Part shown: piece after piece, positions 1 to 11,903 of the stretch
Layout of the letters: each line of letters begins with the position of its first letter
Numbering within the stretch: position 1 is the first letter of the stretch
Source of the DNA: Stenogyne calaminthoides
Taxonomy: Eukaryota > Streptophyta > Magnoliopsida > Lamiales > Lamiaceae
Assembly (NCBI GenBank): GCA_037126765.1
Contig: JBBCBC010000043.1
Span: 1,240,001-1,304,000, forward strand
Length of the DNA stretch: 64,000 nucleotides
Reading direction: 5' to 3'
The notes under the pieces: generated by a model
Told to the model about the DNA's origin: nothing
Seen by the model: the letters and a program-made list of their open reading frames with translations, nothing else
Database searches by the model: none
Program-made: the position numbers and the translations under genes

Positions 1-292
1 ATATACAAAATATAAGGTTATATTATAAATCGAAGGGGTAGGAGTTAACTAGATTCTAGGAATCGGAAAGAAAATTAAGGCACATGGCTACTAATATTTG
101 ATATTTTATTTCTGAACGATTGTTGGTGGTGGTTTACAATGACAAATTCTTTACATATATATACAAACGAAATCACCTAATCAAAATAGCTTGTCTAGCT
201 AGCCTATAAAGCAAAAGAAAAAGTGGCCAACATATATTAGTGGCAAACAAAGAAAATAAGAAAATAAAATTTGGAGATTAGTGCACAGATCA
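1..292. other. AT-rich sequence without a gene
   Basis: I see no coding region or recognisable repeat here. It lies beyond the 3' end of the broken viral ORF that ends at 293 and could be viral 3' sequence or host flank. Confidence 0.4.
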
Positions 293-1216
293 TCATTGCT
301 GACATTTTTGTTGTAGATCGTCATGGCTGACGTTTTTGAATACATGTGTCTTTTCTTCGTCTTTAGATGTCTCTGTGTGTTTCATCAATTGAGAGACTAT
401 CACCATTGTATGTATCTCTCTGAGAGAAATTCTGAGTGAAAGATACAATTCATTAGTGTTTTTAACATTATTTTGATAATCCAATGAATCTCTTTCTCCA
501 GAAAATGGTAGTAAAAACTTCCAATTGTGAGGAGCCCAAATTTGTAAATAATGTCCTTCGGCTAAGAGATGAAAATCATCCCATGGAAAGCTTTGGATAT
601 ATTTAGATTGTTGAAAAGTTTGGATTTTTATTTTATTTTCTACTGTTCCTAATTCGTATGGGTCTTTTACTGCCAATTCTTTAAGAGAATCTTTTTCTGT
701 AATAATAATTCTCTTTCTTGCTGGTCGATAAGAAATCTTTGAAACTTTAGGAAGACTAGCAAGAATTTTACAATATACTTTTTCTGATGGTCCTAGGGAA
801 GCAATATTCCCTGCAGTTAAAAGTAATTTTTCTCCAAGACAATTTAGAATATTATCAATTTTGTCTGTCAATTTAAATTCTAAAGAATCTATCATACCAT
901 TATGATAAAACTTTAAAATATCTTCAGCTGACATATTTGTTTCATTTAGATCAATTTGTAAGACAAATAATCCAGGCATACCATTTCTATATACTCCATC
1001 ATCATCTTTAACTTGTGCAATAATTTGATTCATATTTAGATTTTTTGCCAAAAGAAGCCTTTGTTTTAGTGTAACACCTTTATATTTTATTTTAAAATTA
1101 GGTCTCGAATTATTCATATAATTCGAAGACAAACCTAATTCAAACACTTCCTTTTGTAGATTAATTAGATTTTCTGGGAAATCTTTTAACACTTTTGAAG
1201 AAATGACATGCTCAAG
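293..1216 (-). pseudogene. Endogenous pararetrovirus ORF remnant, C-terminal part
   Basis: An open stretch of about 300 codons runs on the minus strand and stops at 293. It has no convincing own start. The frame stays open upstream to 1216, where a solo LTR begins, and resumes without a shift beyond the LTR at 3232 if one copy of the TCAAG duplication is ignored. It is therefore the distal half of the ORF at 3227-4195, split by the insertion. I do not recognise a catalytic motif. Assignment to an endogenous caulimovirid, of the florendovirus kind, is inference from the viroplasmin-like motif in the other half and from the coat and movement protein remnants 14 kb away. It is a relic, not an active gene. 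A lineage-specific retroelement protein is an alternative. Confidence 0.55.
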
Positions 1217-2108
1217 TGTTGGGAGATGAATTTAATAAAAGATATATGATTTTGATTAAGATCCCAAAACCCCTGAGTATGACATGTTCAGAATGATCTT
1301 GATAGTTGAGTCAGGATTCAGTTTTAGAGTATTCAGGATGTTATCTGCAAAATGTATAGTCAGTAGATATAGTTCAGGATAGGTTCAAGATTACAAGAAC
1401 TCGAAGATGTTTCTAAAGAAATCAAGTTTCAAAGATGAAATCAAGTATCTAAAGACTTCGATGAGATCTTGAAAAATCAAGACTTCAAGATGAAGATTCA
1501 AAACAGATCGACCAATATATCTCGAAAGACCCTCAAGACTCGTAAGACCTCAAGACTCGAAGACTCAAGACACAAGATCAAGACCGAATACTAAAGATCA
1601 AGAATATCAAGGCACGAAGAATTATCAAGACTCAAGAATGTAATCAATGCTCAAGAGGAACCTCGAATGTTCCGAGGCACTAAATATATCTATCTGAAGG
1701 ATGCAATACTGAGAAGATCACGATTCCTTAGAAAAATAGATATTTGCCAAGACATTCAGACAAAAGGAACTAAGTCAGAAGTGTTGTTAAGGTTATATCA
1801 AACTCAAAGTTTGTAACCAAAAGAGTCGTTGAAGGTGTCTACCTTTAACTGGAGACAAAAGTCAAAAAAGAGGAAGAAAACATCAGACAAAATCGATAAT
1901 CGATAAAGGATGTGCATTTAAAAAGATGTCGAAGTACAAAAGTTCCAGATTACAGAAAGTGAAGACCGGCTACATGAAAGGCTATTGCCTAAAACGTGTT
2001 AGGGAGTTTCAAACCCTAAATATAGCCGTTCCTCACACACCATAAGAGGAAACTCACAAAGCTATCTCTCCAACAGACAGTTTTCAAAAGTAACCTTGGT
2101 GTTTGCCT

Positions 2109-2116
2109 ATAAATAC
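2109..2116 (+). promoter_or_regulatory. TATA box of the solo LTR
   Basis: TATAAATA lies in the second half of the LTR, the expected position for the U3/R boundary. It defines the plus orientation of the LTR. Confidence 0.55.
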
Positions 2117-2404
2117 TGGTGACCCTCTACATTGTAAGGTTACGGGAAATTTATACGCAACTCAAGAGCTCAAACTTATTCTTGCAAAAGTTAAAGCACT
2201 CGAAAAACCTAGAATTTCCCAAGTGCTTCTATATTGAAGAGAGCTCACTATACTAAGCCTAGCTTGATAAGATTTATCCAAAGCTTAGTCGAGATATCCT
2301 AACCCTTTGCATTGTACTTCATTGTAAAGGATATCTCATCCTAGTTGGAAACCAACCGAGAAACCCCAAACCCTTGTGAAGGTAGTTAGAGTGTGTTTGT
2401 TGGT

Positions 2405-2640
2405 GAGAAGAGTTGTAAAGAGTTAGTAAACTACGCGGAGTAGTCAGAAAACTCTAGAGGAGAAGTGAGTAAGCTATATGGGTAGTCTGAAAGCTTATTT
2501 GTGTTGAGTAAGTAAACTACGGAGGTAGTCAGAAAGCTCAAGGCCGGGTTGAGTAAGTAAACTACATGGAGTAGTCAGAAAACTCAGGGCCGAGTTGAGT
2601 AAGTAAAAACTACGCGAGGTAGTCGAAAGCTCGAAGTGAT
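2405..2640. repeat. Tandem repeat of about 58 bp inside the solo LTR
   Basis: About four degenerate units share GAGTAAGTAAACTAC followed by GTAGTCAGAAA and CTCA. Unit length varies slightly. Tandem arrays are common in the U3/R part of plant LTRs. Confidence 0.65.
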
Positions 2641-3226
2641 TAGTGAATTTCTCCGAGGATCGAGAGAGAGTGGGACGTAGGGAGCTTGAGTCTCGAACCA
2701 CTATAATTGTTGTGTTCTTTATTGCTTTCCTTTATCTGTCTTAACCATTGCATTGACTTGATTTTGAAAGCATACTTTTCACTGATATTCAGTTGAATCA
2801 ATCCACCGAAGTTGCATGTAAATTGAATCACCACTTAATCACTATTTCATAAAGGGAAGGTTTTCAAAGAAAGCTTAAAACGAGTATAAACTAAGGGCCA
2901 ACCATTCCGACGATCGAAAGTAGCCAGAAACAGATAGTTACCAAACCGAACATACTCTTCCGAGGGTTCAATGAGTTAGTATATCGATCCAAGCAACTCG
3001 GGATCTCCTTTCACTCGTGACTCGGTTGGGATTATCCGAGGTATCTCGAAAGCAGCTCGAGATCACTGCCTCAATGAGACTTTGACTCGAGCGATCCGTC
3101 TTCTCGAACCTAATCTTCGAGATTATCGACCCAAGTGACCTCGATGAAAAAAAAAGTTTTAAAAACACTGAACACGTGTATTCCCCCCCCATACACGTGT
3201 AAGACTCGTTTGCACCGGGACCAACA

Positions 3227-4195
3227 TCAAGATCTGGAATTCTATCAAGGACTGGTTTCATAATATCAATCCATGGTATATCCATTAATCTTGCTTTTAA
3301 TTTTTCGAATGTATTTTTTATATTTTTTAATTTCAGAACAGAAGGCAGAGTCTCTGATCTCACCTTGATTTAGATCTTTGTTTAATTTTTGGATCATTTT
3401 TTCCATAGTCTTTATAGTTTCCTCCTTGTAATTCAGAGTTTCTTCGAACAATTTGTACTGAGAACTTTTTACTTCATGCTCTTGCTATATAAGCCTTTTT
3501 TGTAGATCCATAACCTGTAATTCAAGAGTTTTAATCTTTTCATGTTGGTTTTGAATTATTTCATCAGGTTTAGATTTTGTAATTTCAGAAAAACTTTTGA
3601 CTTGTTCTGGTTCTATATAAAAATTTAGACTAGTACTTCCCTAGCACTTTCAATAGCTTCTCCAAATGTTTCAAAACCTTTAAAAACTGGATCTGCAATA
3701 AGCGTATATCGCCTTACTGTATTAAAATTATTAAAAATACCAGTTTTTAAACCTCTGTAAATAAAATAATATTTAAAAGGAGGTTTATAAACAAGTTTTG
3801 ATTTGAATAATTTTGAACTTCAAGTTGTCCAAAGTAATCACATAATGCATTAAGGACTTGAAACTTAAAATTTAAAGCTTGTGGAGGTGTTTGGAGATGC
3901 CATATGTTATCAAGTAAACATTGTTGTTTTTTATCAACTTTAACAAGAGTTCTAAATTTTTGAAGTGGATCAAAATATTGTTTTAGAGGAATATTTCCAA
4001 AAAATATTTAATCTTTAAAGATTTCTTTTGACTGAGTTTTTTCATCATCAGAGATATCCATCGATGATGTTGATCCTTTTTCCTTTTGTAATACTTTAGA
4101 TTTTAAAAATTTTCTTTTCCTTTGGGCTTAAGAATCCTTCGCTCCATATCTTGCATTCAAAAATTTTGAAATGTTTCGAGATAATAAGTCGGCAA
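3227..4195 (-). pseudogene. Endogenous pararetrovirus ORF remnant with viroplasmin-like motif
   Basis: Minus-strand translation gives several open blocks joined by frameshifts and stops. One block (about 3690-3790) contains FIYRGLKTGIFNNF followed by a KGFETFGEA segment. This resembles the short Y-x-x-x-x-G-x-x-x-G-I fold of the caulimovirus viroplasmin/transactivator family, which also occurs at the N terminus of some RNases H. A Lys/Glu-rich helical, probably coiled-coil, stretch follows (3266-3451). Frames change near 3350 and near 3640, and a stop lies near 4016. The solo LTR at 1217-3226 separates this half from the distal half at 293-1216. In caulimovirids this protein class organises replication bodies, but this copy is plainly defective. 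Family assignment is inference. Confidence 0.55.
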
Positions 4196-4214
4196 GATTT
4201 TGAAATCCTTCGCT

Positions 4215-4246
<32 letters not shown>
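4215..4246. repeat. (TA)n microsatellite at viral/retrotransposon junction
   Basis: A pure TA run separates viral sequence ending CTCCATAT from the LTR starting at 4247. The same kind of run follows the other LTR at 17698, so the Tat element inserted into this tract. The TSD TATAT cannot be distinguished from the repeat itself. Confidence 0.85.
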
Positions 4247-4249
<3 letters not shown>

Positions 4250-5326
4250 CGCGAGTCGTTTTATTAGAGGAATATGATGTGGCTAATTTGGGAACGACTC
4301 ACAAAAAAAACATGCACGTGTAAAATAAACTATAAATAAGATGAATTTGTTGACCCAGTTCGTCAGGAAATGACTACTCTGGGGGCATACCAAGCCAGGA
4401 TGTGGTATTGCGAGCTTTACACGTACAATATTTGATACACCTTATGAAGATGAATCATTACAGATGAAGATAATTTGGAGAGTTAGCATATGAGTGCTAA
4501 GGTTTCTGTATGTGTGGATAATCACTCGGATTTTTCCGTTCCTCACCTCTCTGGAGAATTTCTTGTATGGGTATAATTTTTTCTGGGAAATGTTTCTTCA
4601 ACCTCTCTCTTCTTCTTTTTTCTTCCTTTTATATCACTCTCACAAGCATGAAATTTTGGGTTGTGCACATGAAATTTGGAGACTTCGATCATGCAAGAAT
4701 CCAGGTGATATTGCCACGTTCCCAACTTCGTCTTCTAGATTGATCTTGGAGCTTGCTTGTCTGTAAGACACTCTTTTGGTCGTCCAAATTAATCTTTTGC
4801 TCGGTTGGATGTTTTGTTCGCCCTTTTAACCATGTCAGTTTTATGCTGGAATACTGTCCTCCTCGAGCACACCCCGCCAGTCGGGATGTTCGGTCTTGGG
4901 ATATCTCGAGTGTCGAGCACTCGACCGCTTCGTGATGCCCTCGAGTCTTGGAATGTTGAGTCATGAGCATCTTGACCCTCAGGATATCTGAGCTGCGAGC
5001 ATATTTTGACCCTCAGGATATCTGATCCTTTCAGGATATCTGAGATGTGAGCATACTGACCCTCAGGATATCTGAGCCTTTCAGGATATCTGAGCCTTTC
5101 AGGATATCTGAGCTTTTTGGTCGTCTGAGTCCTCAGACTAGTTCGTGGGCTCAGACTTGTCTGAGCCCTCAGGTTTGTCTGAGTCCTTTTGACTTAGCTC
5201 TTTTAATTCATCTTTCCTGATCTGAGTAGCGAATACTTGTCCATTGGGCATGATTATTTTAATAAATATTACACGTGTCGCTCTTACGTGTTCGATTAAT
5301 CCTGGATTATTATATCGAACACAACA
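4247..5326 (-). repeat. 3' LTR of the Tat element
   Basis: It is 1,080 bp and matches 16572-17697. Near 4975-5110 it has an array of CCCTCAGGATATCTGAG units, with fewer copies than the other LTR, which explains most of the length difference. The segment 4861-4960 differs from the partner mainly at CTGA/TCAG sites (see findings). A minus-strand TATAAAAG lies at 4626-4633. Confidence 0.88.
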
Positions 5327-5338
5327 ATACCCCCAGCC
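5327..5338 (-). promoter_or_regulatory. Polypurine tract of the Tat element
   Basis: Minus-strand GGCTGGGGGTAT directly precedes the 3' LTR, the expected place for the plus-strand primer of reverse transcription. Confidence 0.6.
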
Positions 5339-5441
5339 GGGTCGCTTTGTATTCAACAGGGGGCTCGGCTGTTAAAATTTTATTGGGCCATAGTTGATGT
5401 CGTTTCGTATTCTGTGTTGGATTTTCGAAATTGAATCCAAT

Positions 5442-5453
5442 ATTTATATATAC
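5442..5453 (+). promoter_or_regulatory. Putative TATA box for the antisense extra ORF
   Basis: ATTTATATATAC lies about 170 bp upstream of the ATG at 5620, with CCAAT a few bases further upstream and a pyrimidine-rich leader following. No transcription data are available. Confidence 0.4.
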
Positions 5454-5619
5454 CTCGTTTCTCCGCCTTAAACCCTTTTCTCCTTCCTTTTTCTTTTTTT
5501 TTGCTTTGCCTCTTTTTCAATCTTTTTTCGTATAATACGAAAATTTCCGGTGAGGGCTTCATCATTCCGGCGAAGAATTTTACTCAGGTAACCGCTGCAT
5601 TCTTTCTCTTATTGCGATT

Positions 5620-8600
5620 ATGGCCTCTTGTTCAAACTCTTATGTTCCCCTAGAATCAGACCACCATAGTTCCTCTTCTTCCCCCTCTGTCAGTAGAATC
5701 CCAGAATGCACGCGAAATGCTTGGGAGATGAATGTCTCGGGTTCAGGATTTCGTTGGCAAGTTCGGCAACCGTTTGCCATTCTTTCCTCTGATTTCGACG
5801 AAGCCCTAAATGAATTGGATAGGGATTTGGTCCGCAATAATTTTTCGGACGACTCAAGCGATAATTCTTTACCCCAAATTCAAATTGGGTCTAGGGCTGT
5901 TAATAATGTTAATGTAGATAGGAATGACGATGTTGTGAGGGGGGAAATTTTGATGGCTGTAAATGTAACTGAATCGAACATAGGGGTAGTTGGTGAGCAA
6001 AATTCTGAGCTTGATATACCTGTTGGTGTCCCTCATAGTCCAACATATAACGAGTATAATGCTCGTTATAGTTTTGATTGGCCCGAGCAACCTCATAGGA
6101 TTAGGGTTGAGAATGAGTACCCAGCGAGCAAGATAGCGAGCGTAATTGATGCAGATATGCTCACTCGACTGCATAGAAATTACAAAACCCCCAAAGATGT
6201 CTTTTTCTGGGCATCGGGTCCTGATGAGCGGGCCGACCAACCCCCTGAGGGTTGTGTCGCTGTGAATTTAGACACAATGGAAGCTGGCCTTCGATTTCCC
6301 CTCCATCCGGCCATCACCCGCTTGCTCGTGGAATGGAACATTACCATCACGCAGCTGAAGCCGAATGGGTGGCACATGATTATGAGTTTCCTGACTTTGT
6401 TCGGTAAAATGAAGCCAAGATACTATCCCTCAGCGGTTGAACTTGCTCGATTGGTGCACTTGACCCATCCGAGGGGCAAACATGGGTGGTTGTTCATGCA
6501 AGCTAATGCCAAGTGCAAAATCATTGAGGATGTGCCGAACAAAATCAGTGATTGGAAGGAAAAATTTTGGTTCGTTGGGGGCGATTGGAAGAGCCCGGCC
6601 TCTGGAAGCGAACCAAACGCTTGTTTAGACATCCCCACTGACTTCAGGGTGTACCGAAGTAAGTGATTTTGTGTCTTTCGTTCTTCGATTTGAACTGATT
6701 TTAACTCGCTCTTTATTTCAGGGATTCCAGCTGCGACGGATAAGGAGACCAACGATGACTATTTTAGCAGCGTTTAGCAAATTGATATGGAGTCTCGCTC
6801 GGAACGATCTGTGAGAACTCTGAATACCGTCGATCAGAGGAAGAAAGGAGGTCCGCTCGCCTCCCTCATCATCTTGTTGTTTGCTAATCCTACCGTAAGG
6901 ATTGTCTCTTTTATTTGTATAAGCTTTGTGCCATTTTGCTCGCTGTTATCCTTTTGTGCATAATGAATTATTTTGTTTATAGCTTTCCCCCTGTGACCAT
7001 TCTTTGTAAGTACATCCTAACACACCGAGATTGCTTTCTCGGAGAAAATGGCCATGGAGGCTTCGCTCGGATTCAGTGGCCCAGGAGGCTCAAATGAACA
7101 AAGAGGAGAGGCCGGCCCGGGCAAGTCGAGGCATCCGTGATCCGGTCTGGGGAGTCGAGTGACCCGCAGCGGAGTGCCGATTCGGCCGAAAGCAAGGGAA
7201 TACGAGCAAGCTCCGTCGCCGAAGAGGCCAAGGATGGAATCGGCATGGCGGGCGGCGCGAACAAACTCGGACGAAAGCCGAGCGAACAAGCTCAGACGAA
7301 AGACCGAGGCCATAAGGTGACTCGGGACCCCCCGACGTCAGAGCGGCCACCTCCGTGATCAGCCAGTTTCACAAATCGTTGAAATGGAGGTTGCACATCT
7401 TCTCCACCTCCTCTTTGGACCCGATCATGGACTCGTTGAATCCTGAGCTTCGGTCCCGAGATAGATCATTCTTGGGATGGGATCCGGCTCGTGAATAGGT
7501 ACATTTTGTTCGCCTTTCTACTTTGATTAATTTTGTTCGCTTTTTTCATATTTATTCGGCCGTATGTGTAGGTTGAGCAGTTGCCTCGATGCCTAATCTG
7601 AAAAACTACTTCGCTTTCGTAAGTGTTACATGAGGTTCCCGCATTCCGAACATATTCGGCGTGCGGATCCCCGCTCGAAAGCATGGACTACGAAAGAGTC
7701 TACTACGGGTCCCACCCCTGGAAAATATGCGTCTGGTCCGGTACTTCGGTACAATCTATGGTCTTCCTTGAGAAAGCCTATGCTCACCACAACCTCCATG
7801 CCAACTACTTGGCTTTGATCGAAACTTCAAGAAAAGGTGGGCGAGCCGAGCAGGACTCGAGATGAACCGAGGTTAGCTCGAGAATGCATCCTCGGCACAA
7901 GCTGAGGCTGGCCAGGCGAAGGAGGATGCCCGCAAGGCTTAGGAAAATGCTCGCGAAGTTCAGGAAAATGCTCGCTTGGCTCAGGAGGATGCTCGCCAGA
8001 CGAAGGAGGCACTGAATCACTCTCAGGAGGAGGTGGTCGATATAATAAGAGCTCGAGAAGAGATGAATGTTGAGCCAGAACTCCGAAATGGCGGCCGAGG
8101 CCATGGAAAGTGAAAGGGACGTGCTCGGCCAACAGCTCATCATTGCTGAGGAGACCAACACCCGCTTGGGTCTCGAAAATTCAAAGCTGCATAATGAAGA
8201 GTATGTTGACTCCATGTCCAACTTCTCCTACATTTGTGCCTTCACCGACAAAGATCCGGGTTCGTTAAGCCATGCATCCAACGGCGAACAAATTGCCCCT
8301 CTTATATCCAGTTTTCGGCAGTACCTGATCGACAACCCACCGGATCGCAACCTTCCAATGTCATATTTGAACGATCTGTGCGACTTCTCCATTCTTCCTG
8401 AAGGGATCAAAGTTGATGATCCTATTCTGGATGAGGAAGATGGCTCAAACGTGAATACTGCTGGTGTTGCTGGCCAAAATCTCCAAACTGAGTTCGGGAC
8501 CGATCAGTGCGCCGAAAGCAAAGGGACCTCCCAGACCGGAAAGAGTGTACCTTCAGTCGAGCATTTGGTACCTGACCATACTGGAGGAGTTATTGCTGAG

Positions 8601-8666
8601 GGGGCTGAGCACGATTTGTTCGACATCTCTCTCCCATCCACCCCCAATTATGAATTTGCTCCTTAG
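5620..8666 (+). pseudogene. Tat antisense extra ORF (gypsy-type transposon domain), spliced, broken
   Basis: Exon 1 runs 5620-6658. Residues around 220-260 contain EAGLRFPLHPAITRLL and QLKPNGW, typical of the plant putative gypsy type transposon domain (Pfam Transposase_28) found in extra ORFs of Tat-lineage elements; its function is unknown. A GTAAGT donor at 6659 and a TTTATTTCAG acceptor at 6721 join in frame to exon 2 at 6722, but a TAG occurs at 6775-6777. Further degenerate exon-like blocks follow, ending with a 199-codon stretch (8067-8666). That stretch starts in a Gln/Glu/Ala-rich probable coiled coil and ends in an acidic region. It is transcribed opposite to gag-pol and lies between pol and the 3' LTR. 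Confidence 0.65.
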
Positions 8667-10520
8667 TACAGTTTCTATTTTGTCAAACATTTGTTGTGTA
8701 ATTTTTTGTCTTCTTCGTCTTTTGTTCGAACAATGTCTTCCATACTTGTAATTTTTTGCTGATTTCTTCTTTTTTTGTTCGAACACATTTACAACCGAAT
8801 GGATGAATTACATATTGAACTATTTCCTCAAACCTGATTGTTGAGGATGAATGCGGTTGTTGATAAATGATTGATACTTGTGTTGCTTGATGTTTGCTTT
8901 GTTGTTTTGTGTTCGCTTTGTTGCCTTCTAGTTTTTGCCCCTTTTCTTCTGAATGAATTCGAACATTGGGTTTGCCTATGCCCGCTCCTGACTTTTTTCG
9001 GTTTTGATTGTCTTATTGACGTTGCAATCGGTTGATCGTCTTATTTAGGTGCGATCAGATGGGTTACTTTATGAACCCCCTTTCGGTTCGCGATCGCCTT
9101 ATTTAGGTGCGATCACTTCATTACTAGGGTCGTCTTATTTTGTTTGCGACCCAAGACTCATCACCCATTTAGCTTACTTGATTATCTGTAAGTATGAGTC
9201 GTCTTTTTGCATCGCGTACCCATTACTCGCTTTTTCTTTGTGGGAATCGAGTCTGAACTCGTTAAATCAAAGTGAACATAGACTTGGGCTCGTTTCGTTT
9301 TTGTTCGGGCCGTCCCGGCAAGGTCTTAACCTCAAATAAAGCTTGAACTAGAAAATCTTAGCGAACAAAAATACATATATTTTTTTTTTTTTGCAACACT
9401 CTGTATTCTATTACAACCTTCATATTTGAAGAAGACTAATATATTACACAACTATAGATATCGATGGGGTTTTTGAATTCAGCGTTGTCTTGAGTAGACA
9501 TGAACCTGCCTCACCTTGTCCGGCGAATTGATGTTGACAAGGATGTGGCACATCACCTGTCTACCCTTTTTCAAGAACATGCTCAAGCGGCCCGAGAACA
9601 TAAGCTTTTGTCCTCCCGGACAAGCCGTGATTATCTTGGGAGGTCAGTGGACATGAGCATGCGGGCGAGCATGCTCGCTCGTCTATATCAAAGTAGCGAA
9701 AAAATGTTCAAATTTCGCACCATTCCGCCCTTTCAATAGATGCCTAAGCATCGATTAATGCACTGTTGTTGCCCATGACATCCCATCCTTCGCCGGAGAT
9801 TTTTTGGGATGCATAGGGGGGTAGTGACTTACTAATTGCATGAAGCAAAGTGAGTAACGTGGAGTGACAACCATAACTCGCCGAGCATCTTGAGTCCCGC
9901 AATGAGCTTCAACTTCGTGCTCATCATGTATATGGGGTAAATGACTCAGATTAGGATAGATGCTCGATTCAATTTGAATGTTTGCCGAATCGAGCCGGAT
10001 TCTTCTACGCCCTGGGGCATACTAAACCGACTTCCTTCCGAAATTGTAATATTTTTCCTTTCTTCTTCTTCATCATCTTTTTTTTTTTTCTCTGCTTTTC
10101 TCACTATCAAGATGCCCCTATTTATAGAACTATCCCAAGCTAGTCTTTAGCTAGTTGGTCTTTGCACTCTTCTTTTGCTCCCTTTGACATCTCTGCTCAA
10201 CTTTTTGCGACTCTTTGCTTAAAGATTGACTCATCCCTCGCTTGGTTGCCACCACTTGTCAACCTGCTCGATACACGTATCTTGCGTTGACAACTCGCTC
10301 GACCCGATCTTCTATTTGTCGATAGTCTTTGCCAAAGATTTCTTTCTGAAGATATGTGTCGAACATAATGTATTCTTCTTCGGGATTGTCCTACTCGCTT
10401 TAATTGAACGACCGATTATGTTCGCCACTTGTGTTCGTTTCTGTACCTCAAAGAATTATGTTAGCCAACTATGATCGCCCAATATGAGGACACCTTTGTT
10501 CGGGCCGACTATGCTCGCTT
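8667..10520. other. Non-coding spacer of the Tat element between extra ORF and pol
   Basis: There are no convincing coding blocks. Short GATCGTCTTATTTAGGTGCGATC units repeat at about 9030-9150. A minus-strand TATAAATAGGGGC sequence lies near 10112-10126. Long spacers between pol and the 3' LTR are usual in Tat elements. Confidence 0.5.
10112..10126 (-). promoter_or_regulatory. TATA-box-like sequence in Tat spacer
   Basis: Minus-strand TATAAATAGGGGC resembles strong plant core promoters but lies inside the element, downstream of pol. It would drive transcription towards the extra ORF, antisense to it. Prediction only. Confidence 0.25.
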
Positions 10521-11903
10521 TCAAATTGTGGTGGTCAACTTTGTTTGGCCAATCGTGCAATTATTGATAATATTTTTTTCAAATTTAACGATTCCACGAG
10601 TAGGACAATGAGACTCCAAGTCATATGCCCCATTTAGCAAACGCTCAGAACTCGAATCGGACCTTCCCATGCTTCGGCGAACACACCACTTGATACCCCC
10701 ATTGCTCATCTTAAAACCAAATCGCCCACATTGAACTCAAGCGTGTTCAACTTTGGAGTTGTAGAACTTCTCGATCTCTTTTGTACATGGCATTCTTGAA
10801 ATCACCTCCGTCCTTCTTTTCTTCCAACAGTTCCTTTTCGTATGAAAGTGCACCGGTCATTGATGTGCTCTCCAAAAGTCATTGTTCGGTGACTTGGAAT
10901 CTTGATTTCTGCGTATAAATGACTTCCGCACCAAATGCCAAGGCAAACGGGTCTCCGCAGCTGATGTTCTCGAAGTTGTTCGATAGGCCCATAATATTTC
11001 GTAACTCTTCAAATTTATCCACCCCTTGAATTATCAAGTCTAGCCTTGAGGGTATGCTTGATAATTTTATTAACGGCTTCAACTTGTCCGCTTTGATCGA
11101 TAGTACGGAGTTGAGTAATGTTTTTTATGCCTCAACGAAAGCACAATTGCATCGTCAATTCACTTCCATCGAATTGTTTGTCGTTACCAGTTACTAATGA
11201 TTGGGGAAGCCCAAATCGACAAATGATACTTTTCCAAACAAAATTCCACATCCTTTGTTCGGTAATTTTGACAATGGCTTCGGCTTCCGCCCATTTAGTG
11301 TAATAATCAATGGCAACCACAACATATTTTACTCCCGACGTACCAGTAGGAAATGGGCCGATCAAATCGATCCCCCATTTAGCAAATGGTCATGGGCTAT
11401 AAACTGACACTAATTCTTCAGGTGGGCTATGAATAAGTGGGGCATGTACCTGGCACTTGTGGCAAGCGCGAGCATACGCTAGCGAATCTTTTTTGAGGGT
11501 TGGCCAATAATAACCTTGTCTGATTATTTTGTGCGCCAGGACGAGCCCACCTGTATGATTTCCGCATACTCCTTCATGGATTTGTTCTAGAAGTACACGA
11601 CCTTCCTCAGGAGTAATACATTTCAACAGTGGAAGTGAGAAGCTTCTTTTGTACAAATGCTCGTCTATGATAGTATAACGAGCAGATTGTAATCTGAGGC
11701 GAGTAGCTTGGGCCTTATTTTCAGGGAGAAGTCCCTTTTGTAAGTAACTCAGAATTGGAGTCATCCAAGTTTCTTGTTCGCTTGTCACTTGGGCGATCAT
11801 AACTCTGGGAACTGATGGCGAACAAATTGTGATGACCACGATGTCTGTTGTGTTCGTCACTCCTTCCTGGCCGTTGCCGGGCTAAAGCGCGTGCCCCAAG
11901 CAT
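10521..11903 (-). pseudogene. Tat pol: integrase region
   Basis: The zinc-binding N-terminal domain is at about 11400-11700, with H...H and CHKCQVHAP. The core follows at 11132-11365 with VVAIDYYTKWAEA, which carries the first catalytic Asp. At the second catalytic site VTDNGKQF is expected for the family, but the sequence reads VTGNDKQF, so the Asp is lost. The C-terminal part is in shifted frames: PFALAFGAEVIY at about 10930-10970 and a LLNGAYDLE block near 10620. Integrase inserts the cDNA into chromosomes; this copy cannot be active. Confidence 0.75.

Larger units (their letters stand above)
1217..3226 (+). mobile_element. Solo LTR (2,010 bp) with 5-bp TSD TCAAG
   Basis: The block starts TGTTGGGAG and ends CGGGACCAACA, giving the TG...CA ends and short TGTTGG/CCAACA inverted termini of an LTR. 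It is flanked by TCAAG at 1212-1216 and at 3227-3231. No gag or pol sequence lies inside. It interrupts the viral ORF, whose frame is continuous across one TSD copy. It contains a TATA box at 2109-2116 on the plus strand and a tandem repeat at about 2405-2640. The parent family is not present in the window, so its superfamily cannot be assigned. Confidence 0.85.

Noticed and set aside
1490..1640. CAAGACTCGAAGAC-rich stretch resembling a satellite or CRISPR-like array
   Set aside because: Units are irregular, with no spacers of fixed length, and they lie inside the solo LTR.
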